From positions 843,501 to 907,500 of the forward strand of contig JACKEB010000011.1 of NCBI GenBank assembly GCA_020633205.1: DNA of 64,000 nucleotides, in the 5' to 3' direction. This DNA is from Polyangiaceae bacterium. Its GTDB lineage: Bacteria; Myxococcota_A; Polyangia; Polyangiales; Polyangiaceae. A model generated the notes under the pieces. That model was not told where the DNA came from, did not search any database, and was given only the letters and a program-made list of their open reading frames with translations. Of this stretch, positions 1 through 7,928 are shown one piece after another. Positions within the stretch are counted from its first letter, which is position 1, and every line of letters begins with the position of its first letter. The position numbers and the translations under genes were made by a program.

Positions 1-1259
1 GCTCTGGTAGCGGCTGCTTTGAGTGTTGCGACAACTCTCAGTGTGGCTCCGGGCAGACCTGTAGCGGTGGCCAGTGCGTGAGCGGCTGTACCTCCCCGCA
101 GACCCTGTGTGGTGGTAGCTGCGTCAACACCCAGACCGATGCGAACCACTGCGGTGGCTGCGGTGTTTCGTGCGGAAACGGACGCAGCTGTAGCGGCGGT
201 CAGTGCTCGCCGCGCTGGGTCACCATGGCTGCGGCACCGGGTGGCTTCGCGCCCCGAACGAATCCAGCCTACGCCGTGATCAACGGCACTCAGGTGTTCA
301 TCTGGGGCGGAAGCAGCGGCCAAACGGCGCTGGCCACGGGTGCGATCTACGACGTCGCGACCAACACCTGGACCAGTGTGGCACAGGACGCGAACACGCC
401 TTCAGCGCGTGAAGGCGCCGTTGCGGTGTGGACCGGCAGCAAGGTGGTCGTTTGGGGCGGACTGGATCGCACGGCTGGCGCGTTGCGAGGCAACGGTGCG
501 CTCTACGACCCCAGCACCAACAGCTGGAGTGCCATGGCCAGCCCGGGGAATGCGTTGGGCGCCCGTACCGACGCCTACGGCGTGTGGACTGGCACCCGCG
601 CCCTGATCTGGGGTGGGACGGACACCAGTGGGAAGGCAGAAGCCGGAGTGGCCCGCTACGAGCCAGGCAGCGATACCTGGCTCAACGTGACGAGTTCCGC
701 CGCGCCCAACGAGCGACTCGACTGGACCTGGGCCTGGGATGGCGCTGCCCTGTTGTTGGCCGGTGGGGACAGTAAGGAGCTCTTCCGCTATCAGCCCGAC
801 ACGTGGCAGCAGCTCGACGATGCCTCGCGGAACCGCCGCGGAGCGTTTGGGGGCTGGACCGGTGCGGAGTTCATCTTCTGGGGTGGGCGTGACAAGGGCA
901 GCATCCTGAACAGCGGTGAGCGCTATAGCGAAGCCAATCACTGGGGCGACATGTCCACGACGAACGCTCCGAGCGCGCGCTGGGCACCCCACCGGGAGAC
1001 GGGGTGGTCCGCTCGCATCCGCAACGGGGAGCTTATCTTCTTGGGTGGCCGTTCGAGCGTGGGCGCGAGCTTCTTGACCAATGGTGCGACCTACAACGCG
1101 TTCACCAACGCGTGGACCTCGGTGCCCAGCTGGCCCTCTGGGCACGCCCACAGCTTCGGCGTGGGCGCCTTCGCCGGGGGTGAGTTCGTGCTCTGGGGTG
1201 GTGGCAGCCAAGCGGGCGGTAATAGTCCGGTCGCCACCGGCGAGCGATATCTGCCTTAG
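1..1259 (+). CDS. Cys-rich and kelch-repeat surface protein, 5' truncated
   Basis: The reading frame is open from base 3, so the true start lies upstream of the window; the internal GTG at 78 is not a convincing start. About 418 residues are visible. The first ~60 are Cys/Gly-rich, with repeated CxGGxC-like spacing (for example CGGSCVNTQ and HCGGCGVSC), as in disulfide-knotted repeats of myxobacterial surface proteins. The rest holds about six kelch-like blades with recurring Gly-Gly and Trp (WGG, IWGG, LLLAGG, FWGG). The blades should form a beta-propeller, probably for adhesion or ligand binding outside the cell. No enzyme motif is visible. Stop TAG at 1257-1259. The fold call is firm and the function is unknown. 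Confidence 0.8.
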   Translation, partial: SGSGCFECCDNSQCGSGQTCSGGQCVSGCTSPQTLCGGSCVNTQTDANHCGGCGVSCGNGRSCSGGQCSPRWVTMAAAPGGFAPRTNPAYAVINGTQVFIWGGSSGQTALATGAIYDVATNTWTSVAQDANTPSAREGAVAVWTGSKVVVWGGLDRTAGALRGNGALYDPSTNSWSAMASPGNALGARTDAYGVWTGTRALIWGGTDTSGKAEAGVARYEPGSDTWLNVTSSAAPNERLDWTWAWDGAALLLAGGDSKELFRYQPDTWQQLDDASRNRRGAFGGWTGAEFIFWGGRDKGSILNSGERYSEANHWGDMSTTNAPSARWAPHRETGWSARIRNGELIFLGGRSSVGASFLTNGATYNAFTNAWTSVPSWPSGHAHSFGVGAFAGGEFVLWGGGSQAGGNSPVATGERYLP

Positions 1260-1342
1260 CAAGCTGCCGCAGATGATCGGTCGCTGGGCCTACTGACCCG
1301 ACGCAGCGAGGGGTCTTCGCTGCACGCTTTTGCACTTGAGGA

Positions 1343-1364
1343 ACGTACGGCTATTCGCGTACGT
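1343..1364. promoter_or_regulatory. Inverted repeat just upstream of a lipoprotein gene
   Basis: ACGTACG (1343-1349) and CGTACGT (1358-1364) are perfect inverted arms around an 8-base spacer, ending 13 bases before the ATG at 1378. The position fits an operator or an mRNA hairpin covering the ribosome binding site. No regulator is identified. Confidence 0.3.
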
Positions 1365-1377
1365 AAAAGCTCAGCGT

Positions 1378-1998
1378 ATGAAGCGGACGACTTTTTCCTC
1401 ACGGGTTTGGCTGATCTTTCCTTTGGGCCTCGCGCTGTTCGGCAGCGGCGTGGGCTGCAGTGATAGCGACGGTGGCAGCGGCACCGGCACCGCGGGTCTC
1501 TGCACCACCTACTGCAATCGCGCGAACGAGTGTGGCGCCCTTGGATCCACCACGATGGCGGAGTGCCAGTCGAGCTGCAGCAGCGCGGCTCCCCAGTGCA
1601 CCCCCACTAACGCCGCCTACCAAGCGTGCGACAGCGCGCTGAAGTCCCTGGACTGTGGGTCCGTCGGGAGCACGCTCCCCTCGCAGTGTGAGGAATCGAC
1701 CCTCTGCCAGGGTTCGGGCAACGGCGGCAACGGCGGCAACGGAAACGGCGGCAGCGGTGGCGGCGGTAACGGCGGCAGCGGCGGCGGCGGCGCGTGCGAC
1801 ACCTACTGCGCGAAGTTCGTGGAGTGCGGATTCATCCAGTCCTCGGACCAAGCGGGCTGCGTTACTGGCTGCCAGCAAGCGAACGTTCCGGCGGGCTGCG
1901 ACTTCAACGCCTGCGCCAGCGCCGTCGGTGCAACGTCGTGCAACGATCTGACGTCTGGCGGTTACCCCGCCGCGTGCGACGCGTGTAGCGAAGGCTGA
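1378..1998 (+). CDS. Cys-rich lipoprotein with Gly/Asn linker
   Basis: 206 residues from ATG 1378. This start is preferred over an upstream in-frame TTG because it begins a classic lipoprotein signal: MKRTTF, then a hydrophobic core ending in the lipobox GVGC followed by SDSDGG. Two Cys-rich modules (LCTTYCNRANECG near residues 40-52 and ACDTYCAKFVECG near 138-150) are joined by a linker of Gly, Asn and Ser. Each module has about eight cysteines, suggesting small disulfide-stabilised domains on the cell surface. It is a clear paralogue of the next gene. No enzymatic motif is seen and the function is unknown. Confidence 0.8.
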   Translation: MKRTTFSSRVWLIFPLGLALFGSGVGCSDSDGGSGTGTAGLCTTYCNRANECGALGSTTMAECQSSCSSAAPQCTPTNAAYQACDSALKSLDCGSVGSTLPSQCEESTLCQGSGNGGNGGNGNGGSGGGGNGGSGGGGACDTYCAKFVECGFIQSSDQAGCVTGCQQANVPAGCDFNACASAVGATSCNDLTSGGYPAACDACSEG

Positions 1999-2039
1999 GC
2001 GGCTCTCGGCACTTATAGCTGCACGGAAATGACAGAATC

Positions 2040-2071
2040 GAGCGCCCGACTTGTCGGGCGCTCGGCGTTTT
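2040..2071 (+). terminator. Rho-independent terminator
   Basis: GAGCGCCCGA and TCGGGCGCTC form a perfect 10-bp stem (2040-2049 and 2054-2063) with a four-base loop. GGCGTTTT follows. It lies about 40 bases after the stop of the first Cys-rich lipoprotein, so the two paralogues are probably transcribed separately. Confidence 0.8.
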
Positions 2072-2189
2072 GTCGCAGCTTCAGCAGCCGTCCTGGCCAG
2101 TCCCACAAGCGGGACCGACCGCTCGTTTTGTATCCGGTTGGTCACTTTTCGCGGGCCGAGTACTCTGCGGCGGCTTAGATACCGCCAGT

Positions 2190-2807
2190 ATGAAAACCCT
2201 CCAATCAGCCAAGGCTGGCATCTTTTCCCTCTCTTTTGTGACTCTGGCCCTGTTCGCTCCCGGCTGTAGCGACAGTGACGGAGGTGGCGGCGGGGGCGTT
2301 CAGGCCGCAACCGCGTCGTTGTGCAACACCTACTGCGCGCGCCTCGACGACTGCGGCCTGCTGCAAGGTGAAACTCAAGCCAGTTGCCGCACGGAGTGCA
2401 ACAACAACCCCCCGCCCTGCACCCCGACAGACACCGCAGTCAAGGCGTGTGGGGACTCGATGGGAACCGCGGAGTGCTCCGTCATCGCCAACGCCACGCC
2501 CGAGTGCCAAGCGATCTGCGAGGGCAGCGGCACTGGCGGCAATGGCAACGGCGGCGGCAATGGCGGCGGCAGCAATGGCGGCGGCACCAGCAGCAGTGGT
2601 TGCGCGGCGGCCTGCGCCAACTTCGTGGCTTGCGGTGAGGTCGAGGCCTCCATGCAGTCAAACTGCGTGGCTCAGTGCGAAGCGTCCAAGGCTTCAGCCC
2701 CCAGCGGTTGCGACGTCGAAGCGTGCGCCACAGCGTTTGGAGGTCAGAGCTGCACGGAAGTCAGCACTGGGGTTGTTCCCAACGTGTGTGTGCCCTGCCA
2801 GGGCTAA
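2190..2807 (+). CDS. Cys-rich lipoprotein, paralogue of the preceding gene
   Basis: 205 residues from ATG 2190, chosen because MKTLQSAKAG begins a lipoprotein signal ending in APGC|SDSD. The upstream in-frame extension looks non-coding. The layout repeats the neighbour: a Cys-rich module (LCNTYCARLDDCG), a Gly/Asn/Ser linker, then a second module (GCAAACANFVACG) ending in CVPCQG. The shared SDSDGG after the lipobox and matching Cys spacing show tandem duplication and divergence. Probably outer-membrane or surface exposed. No known enzyme family is recognised. The stop is seven bases from the convergent phosphoesterase gene. Confidence 0.8.
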   Translation: MKTLQSAKAGIFSLSFVTLALFAPGCSDSDGGGGGGVQAATASLCNTYCARLDDCGLLQGETQASCRTECNNNPPPCTPTDTAVKACGDSMGTAECSVIANATPECQAICEGSGTGGNGNGGGNGGGSNGGGTSSSGCAAACANFVACGEVEASMQSNCVAQCEASKASAPSGCDVEACATAFGGQSCTEVSTGVVPNVCVPCQG

Positions 2808-2813
2808 GGCGCA

Positions 2814-3518
2814 CTACGGTTCGTAGCCGTGGACCCCAAACGTGCCGCGCGCAGTGTCGAGGGCAGAAAAGCTGAAGCGCCCTTCCTGACAGGAGCCGCT
2901 GTTCAGGAATACTCGAGGCCCTTCTTCGAACACCTGCGCGCGGTGCGTATGTCCAGTGACGATAATATCCGCGCGGTAATCACGCGCCACATCTAGCGCC
3001 CATCGGCGGAACCGCTGGTCATTGCCCGCGTTGTTCTCGCTCAGGCGCTCGATCCCACGAAACGCACGGTAGAGCGGGTCTAGGCCCGCCCTGCGGATCC
3101 AACCTCCGAGCCATACGCCGAGCTCGCTCAACCAGCGCGCCTTGCTGATCAACAGGTCGTGGTGGTGCCCGTGAGTGAACACGACGCGCGCGTCGCCGGA
3201 GTCGATCAGGAGGCGGTCGGGTACCCCTTCAGCCGCCCCGGCGATCAGGTCGTGGTTGCCGTGGACGTACTGGTACTTCGCCCCTTCGAAGCGCCGGGCG
3301 ATGCCGCGATGCGCCTCTCTCGCTGCTTTTAGGCCGCCGACCCAGTCTCCATGGCTACGCGAAGTGAGCGTCTCCCAGATATCCCCCAGGAGCACGACTC
3401 GCTCGAAATTATCCTCGAGGAAACGCAAGAAGCGCAGGAACTGGCGCTCATCGTGACCAAACCAGTCGCAAGCGTCGCCTGCGCCGAGGTGGAGGTCACT
3501 GATGACTGCGATCTTCAT
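2814..3518 (-). CDS. Calcineurin-like metallophosphoesterase (LpxH-like)
   Basis: 234 residues. All five blocks of the binuclear-metal phosphoesterase fold are present in order: DLHLG (residues 8-12), GDIWE, GNHDL, THGHHHD and GHTHR. The length and the DLHLG/GDIWE style resemble UDP-2,3-diacylglucosamine pyrophosphatase (LpxH) and related cytosolic enzymes, but the Arg-rich LpxH signature cannot be confirmed by eye. It should hydrolyse a phosphoester or pyrophosphate with Mn or Fe. Start ATG at 3518 gives MKIAVISDLHLG, a typical N terminus. It converges with the lipoprotein at 2190-2807. The substrate is uncertain. Confidence 0.85.
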   Translation of the reverse strand: MKIAVISDLHLGAGDACDWFGHDERQFLRFLRFLEDNFERVVLLGDIWETLTSRSHGDWVGGLKAAREAHRGIARRFEGAKYQYVHGNHDLIAGAAEGVPDRLLIDSGDARVVFTHGHHHDLLISKARWLSELGVWLGGWIRRAGLDPLYRAFRGIERLSENNAGNDQRFRRWALDVARDYRADIIVTGHTHRAQVFEEGPRVFLNSGSCQEGRFSFSALDTARGTFGVHGYEP

Positions 3519-3844
3519 GAGGGGAAAGCGTGCCTGAACAAAGCGACGCGGAGGTGCCGATCTGATTGCCCGGCGACCTGCGAATCAAACTCTAATATGA
3601 CCTACGGCCGCTCCCCACGCTTGCTGAAGAGCGCTCGCGTACCGAAGTCTTGGAGGATGTTGTGGGAGTAAGCGGCGTGCCCTCACCCCCATCCAAAACC
3701 TGAAGTGGCGGTGAGTCAGAACCATCTGGTGCCCAAGGCCTGACGCCGCAAGCCTCATGACAGCGATGTCAGGGGCTTTGCACACGAACTGCTGCAGGCG
3801 GCGTCGACAACCGGTTTGACCAGTCGGCTGCCCGCGGTGCAGCG
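3519..3844. other. Intergenic stretch, no gene seen
   Basis: 326 bases upstream of the phosphoesterase gene and downstream of the S9 peptidase stop. Short frames here have no family resemblance. A partial copy of a recurring G-rich motif (minus strand, about 3681-3703, TGGGGGTGAGG core) is present. Otherwise nothing is recognised; it presumably holds the phosphoesterase promoter. Confidence 0.4.
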
Positions 3845-6073
3845 CTATTTTACGCCTAGTTGCTCGATCAAGAAGGCGTAGGTGTCTGCCCGGCGCTCAA
3901 CCAGCTTCTCCACCATGTCGCCGCCACCGTGCCCGGCGTTCGTCTCCATGCGGAATAGAACCGGGACTTCTGCGGACTTCTGCGCCCACTGGATTTCCGC
4001 GGTGAACTTGCGCGCGTGCATGGGATCGACACGGTCGTCGCTGTCCGCGCTGAGCATCAAGAGCGCCGGGTAAGCCGTGCCTTGCTTGACGTGGTGGTAG
4101 GGGGAATAGCCGTAGAGCGCTTTGAACTGCTCAGGGTCGTCGGCGGACCCGTACTCTTCGATCCACGTCTTGCCAGAGCCGAAGAGGTGATAACGCACCA
4201 TGTCGAGGAGCGGCACGCCGCACACCACGGCCTTGTAGAGATCCGGCCGCTGGGTCATCGCCGCACCCACCAGGAGGCCGCCGTTGCTGCCGCCGGAGAT
4301 CGCTAGCCGCTCGGACTTCGTGTAGCCCTCTTTGACGAGGTACTCGGCGGCGCCGATGAAGTCGTCGAACACGTTTTGCTTCTTCAGCAGCATCCCGTCG
4401 CGGTGCCACTCCTCGCCGTATTCGCCGCCACCGCGCAGGTTCGGTACCGCGTAGCCAGCGCCTTTCTCGAGCCACGCGAAGATGGACGCTTCGAAGTCCG
4501 GTGTCTCGCTGATGTTGAAGCCGCCGTAGCCGGAGAGCAGGAATGGCGTCGAGCCATCGAGCTTCGTGTCCTTCTTCAACACGATGAACATGCTGATCTT
4601 CGTGCCGTCCTTCGACGGATACCAGACCTGCTTCACCTCGTAGTTCTTCGGGTCGACTGGGACCTCGAGCTCGAAGTACGGCTTGCTCTTGCCCGACTTC
4701 ACGCTGACTTCGAAGGTGGTGTAGGGCGTCGTGAAGGACGAGAAGGTGTAGTAGGCCTCGTCCTCGTCGGGGTTGCCCTTCAGATTCGAAGAGCTGCCGA
4801 TGCCGGGAAGCTCGATGGTGCGCACAGGCTTTCCGGATAGCTCGTGCAGGCGGAGCTCCGTGCTGGCGTTCTTGAGGTAGCTCAGCGAGAGCTTACCGCC
4901 GACGATGTTGAAGCTTTCGAGCACTGCGTCGGACTGCTCCGGGACGATCTCCTTCCAGTCCTCCAGATCCGGTTTCGCTGGGTCAACGGCCAGGATGCGA
5001 CCCTTCGGGCCCTTGTACTCGGTCTGGATGTAGAACTTGTTTTTCCATGCGTAAACATCGAACTTCGCGTCGATGCCCACGACCAGCGGCTTGAACTGGT
5101 CGTCCTTCTTCTTGAGATCCTTGTAGAAGACGTCCCGGCTGTTCCAGCCGTGGCTCTCGTAGACGAACAGCCAGCGCCCGTCACGCGACACATCGCCGTG
5201 GAGGAAGCGCTTGGGATCGTTCGTGCGCTCGTAGATCAGCGCGTCGTCCTCCGGCTTGTCGCCTAGCCTGTGGTAGCGGAGCTCCGCGTAGCCTGGCAGC
5301 TCTGCCGCGGGGATCTTTGGATCCGTGGGGAGCTTGACGTAGTAGAAGCCTTTGTTGTCGGGGCTCCAGGAGGGGTAAGCGTACTTCGCGCCTTCGATGA
5401 CTTCGGCCTCACGCTCCTTGCCGCTCACCACGTCCATGATGTGGAGCGCTGCTTGATCCGCGTTGTTCTTGCTCAGGGAGTAGACGATCGTCTTGCCGTC
5501 GTAGGAGGGCTCCACCAGCTTCAGAGCGATGCTGCCGTCGTCGCTCATCGTGTTCGGGTCGAGCAGCACTTTCGGATCGGCCGTCTTGGAGGCGCGCCAG
5601 TACCAGACCGTCTTTTCCTTTTCCTTGTGACGCCGCGCGAAGAAGTAGTGCTTCCCGCGGTGGGTCGGGGCGCCCACGAAGTCGATGTAGCTGAGGTCCT
5701 TGAGCCGCGTCATGAGCGCATCGCGACTGGGCAGCTTCGCAAGGTAGGCTTTGGTGAAGTTCGCGTACTCCTTCATCCAGGCCTGGGTGTCTGCGGATTT
5801 CTCGTCTTCCAGCCAGCGGTAAGGGTCGGCTACCTGCACGCCGTGGAGGGTGTCGACGATGTCGTCACGCTTGGCTAGTGGGGGACCAAAATGGGGCTTC
5901 TCTGCGGGTTCGATCATGGCGCTCGCGGTGGTCGAAGGACTAGGGGCCGGGGCAATCTTGGGCTCGGAAGGGCCGCCGCAAGCGGCTAAGAAACCGAGGC
6001 CGAGCAAGCTGCTCAAGTGTGGACGACTGAGAGCGCGAAAGCCGCGAACGAACGGGCGGAGGTGACCTGCCAT
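3845..6073 (-). CDS. Prolyl oligopeptidase family (S9A) lipoprotein
   Basis: 742 residues from ATG 6073. Upstream in-frame starts exist, but MAGHLRPF leads into a signal peptide with lipobox LAAC followed by GGPSEP. Residues about 65-470 form the beta-propeller, beginning with the family's PYRWLED motif. The alpha/beta hydrolase domain carries the nucleophile in GGSNGG (Ser596), then DSDDRV and GHGGG as Asp and His of the triad. It should cut short Pro-containing peptides in the periplasm or at the surface. Divergent from the small secreted protein at 6162, with an 88-base shared promoter region. Confidence 0.93.
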   Translation of the reverse strand: MAGHLRPFVRGFRALSRPHLSSLLGLGFLAACGGPSEPKIAPAPSPSTTASAMIEPAEKPHFGPPLAKRDDIVDTLHGVQVADPYRWLEDEKSADTQAWMKEYANFTKAYLAKLPSRDALMTRLKDLSYIDFVGAPTHRGKHYFFARRHKEKEKTVWYWRASKTADPKVLLDPNTMSDDGSIALKLVEPSYDGKTIVYSLSKNNADQAALHIMDVVSGKEREAEVIEGAKYAYPSWSPDNKGFYYVKLPTDPKIPAAELPGYAELRYHRLGDKPEDDALIYERTNDPKRFLHGDVSRDGRWLFVYESHGWNSRDVFYKDLKKKDDQFKPLVVGIDAKFDVYAWKNKFYIQTEYKGPKGRILAVDPAKPDLEDWKEIVPEQSDAVLESFNIVGGKLSLSYLKNASTELRLHELSGKPVRTIELPGIGSSSNLKGNPDEDEAYYTFSSFTTPYTTFEVSVKSGKSKPYFELEVPVDPKNYEVKQVWYPSKDGTKISMFIVLKKDTKLDGSTPFLLSGYGGFNISETPDFEASIFAWLEKGAGYAVPNLRGGGEYGEEWHRDGMLLKKQNVFDDFIGAAEYLVKEGYTKSERLAISGGSNGGLLVGAAMTQRPDLYKAVVCGVPLLDMVRYHLFGSGKTWIEEYGSADDPEQFKALYGYSPYHHVKQGTAYPALLMLSADSDDRVDPMHARKFTAEIQWAQKSAEVPVLFRMETNAGHGGGDMVEKLVERRADTYAFLIEQLGVK

Positions 6074-6161
6074 GGGCCGTTCATACCCCATCGCGTCTGG
6101 AGCCGGAACACTTCGCCGTGGCGGTTGTGCCAAGCGCCCCAACAGGGCCATGCTCCCGCGT

Positions 6162-6599
6162 ATGTTTCGCAAGGGGATCTGGGTCATGACCGCCGCCGCA
6201 TGTCTGTCGCTGGCGTCCTCATCGGCGGCTGGTGATGCCGAGGGCGGCTCTTGGGTGCGCAAGGCGCCCATCACCGCGCAAGTCAACGGGCACCGCTTCC
6301 ATCACGTCGAAGTGCGCGGCAACGGCTGCCAGGTCATCTATACCTTGCGCTTCAACGCGCCAGAGAACTTGTACAAGAGCCCTGACGCCAGCGCGAGCTA
6401 CTTTCGTTTCCGTGGTGATATAGAGCTGGAAGGTGGTTTGAAGGTGGACACCGGGCCCTTCTTCAATCGCAAACCGGGAGCCCGCAAGTACACGGGTGCC
6501 TTCGACACCAGCGAAGCCGGGTGCTGGTCGAAGTCGATCAAGGGCTTGCGACGCGTGGACATCGACGGCTGCCGTGGCAAAGGCTGCACGCTGAAGTAG
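6162..6599 (+). CDS. Small secreted protein of unknown function
   Basis: 145 residues. ATG 6162 is preferred over the upstream ATG at 6072, which overlaps the divergent peptidase start. MFRKGIWV leads into a Sec signal peptide with a likely cut after SSSAAG. The mature part is small, with four cysteines (NGCQV, AGCWS, DGCRG, KGCTLK) that could pair, and several aromatic beta-strand segments (ASYFRFRGDIEL). No family is recognised. Divergent from the S9 peptidase; probably periplasmic. Confidence 0.7.
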   Translation: MFRKGIWVMTAAACLSLASSSAAGDAEGGSWVRKAPITAQVNGHRFHHVEVRGNGCQVIYTLRFNAPENLYKSPDASASYFRFRGDIELEGGLKVDTGPFFNRKPGARKYTGAFDTSEAGCWSKSIKGLRRVDIDGCRGKGCTLK

Positions 6600-6693
6600 C
6601 GAGCAAGCTGCCCCACCACGCAGTCCGAGCGTATGGCCTCCGAGCGTTTCCCCAGGGTTTGGGGGGAGGAGCGCCGTGCCGACAAACGACGAA

Positions 6694-6720
6694 CGGCCGC
6701 CAGGTGATACCCAGCGGCCG
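6694..6720 (-). terminator. Possible terminator of the zinc-ribbon gene
   Basis: CGGCCGC and GCGGCCG form a 7-bp stem, with further GGT/ACC pairing inside the loop. On the minus strand the stem is followed by TTCGTCGTTTG, only modestly T-rich. It lies 33 bases after the stop of the gene at 6753-7664. Confidence 0.45.
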
Positions 6721-6752
6721 CTCCAAGCCAACGTTACGAGACCAGCCTGAAC

Positions 6753-7664
6753 TTACTCGGCGTCGCCGTCGCCGCCTTCGCCTTCACCGCCCGCGGCGTC
6801 ACCCTTACCGGTGGGGGCGCCGTTCTTGTCGACCTTGGAGCAATCCTTGAAGGAGTAGCTCTGGTCGATCTTCGGGTCTTCGCCACGCACGTGCCAAACT
6901 TGCTCCGCGCCCCAGTCGAACGAGGGGTCGAAGGAGATGCGCACGGTTTTCCCTGCGGTTAAGCCCTCCTTCTCCAGGTTCTTCGCCAGTTGCTTGATGG
7001 TGCACGTCGGCAGCGCTGGCGCCTCGACACCCTTCCACTGGTTGGTGGCGTTCCACTTGCGGGAATGGTCGACGAAAGACGAGGTGAAGACGTACTTGCG
7101 GATGCTGTCCTTACGCACCGTCTTAGAAGGCGACGACACCTTGCTCGGTGAGACGTACATCACCTGTGCGCCCTTGGAGACGTCCACGGTGCCGTCGTTG
7201 CGCACCGCCTGGTAGTTGGTGGACCACCAGAAGGCGTCTTTCTTCCACTTCTTTGCGTTCGCGGCGACGCCGGTCATCATCACATCGCCGTCGGGCTTGT
7301 CCGACGACTTCAGGCCGGCGGACGAGTAGGTCATCTTGCCCTTCGGGGCGATGAACTTGTTCTTCAGGACGGTGAAGCCAATACCGCCAACGGCGATCAG
7401 CACGGCCAGGATACCGCCACCGATGAACTTGAGCTTTCCGCCGCCGCCGCCCATCGCAGGCATATTCGGCATCGCCATGGGTGGGGCCGAGGTGTTCGGC
7501 ATCCCAGGCATGCCCCCGGGAGCACCGGCTTGGGGTGCTGCTCCCTGGGGGAGATTGTTTTGCGTGTGGCAAGAAGGGCAGATCCCCATGCCCGCCTGTG
7601 GACTGATCCAAACCGTCGTACCGCACTTGGAACACGGCACCTGCACGAACCCATAGTTTGCCAT
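6753..7664 (-). CDS. Zinc-ribbon membrane protein
   Basis: 303 residues. The N terminus has a zinc ribbon with two CxxC knuckles (PCSKCG at ~10-14 and ICPSCH at ~29-33). A Pro/Met/Ala-rich linker follows, then one membrane helix (about residues 78-98, GGGILAVLIAVGGIGFTVL) and a ~190-residue domain with a Cys pair (PTCTIKQL, FKDCSKV). The C-terminal tail is Gly/Glu/Asp-rich. This topology, a cytoplasmic ribbon plus a one-pass anchor and an outer domain, recurs in the window (47644-48369). No enzymatic motif; function unknown, possibly a sensor. Confidence 0.8.
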   Translation of the reverse strand: MANYGFVQVPCSKCGTTVWISPQAGMGICPSCHTQNNLPQGAAPQAGAPGGMPGMPNTSAPPMAMPNMPAMGGGGGKLKFIGGGILAVLIAVGGIGFTVLKNKFIAPKGKMTYSSAGLKSSDKPDGDVMMTGVAANAKKWKKDAFWWSTNYQAVRNDGTVDVSKGAQVMYVSPSKVSSPSKTVRKDSIRKYVFTSSFVDHSRKWNATNQWKGVEAPALPTCTIKQLAKNLEKEGLTAGKTVRISFDPSFDWGAEQVWHVRGEDPKIDQSYSFKDCSKVDKNGAPTGKGDAAGGEGEGGDGDAE

Positions 7665-7928
7665 CGGAAAGCAGTCTCCTTTTGACGGACGAACAGCAAC
7701 GGACCGAGCGAGCCGGCGCGATGCTGTTGTCCCCTAGCTCAGGCGCTACCTCCAGCGCCCGCAAAGCAAGCTACACGAAGCCGCGGAGACAGGATAGGTA
7801 GGTACCAACGGCGCCGCTGTTTTTCCCTTGGTTCCACGTGGACATACGCAGTTGGGTTTTCCCGTTGCGGATCCGTCCTCCGGAATGCCAGTGGGGCGTT
7901 CGGGCGTTCGCTCGATGCCGTTCAAGCC

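Noticed and set aside
402..1262. 286-codon minus-strand frame over the kelch gene
   Set aside because: Antisense shadow of a strong coding region; no motif or start signal.
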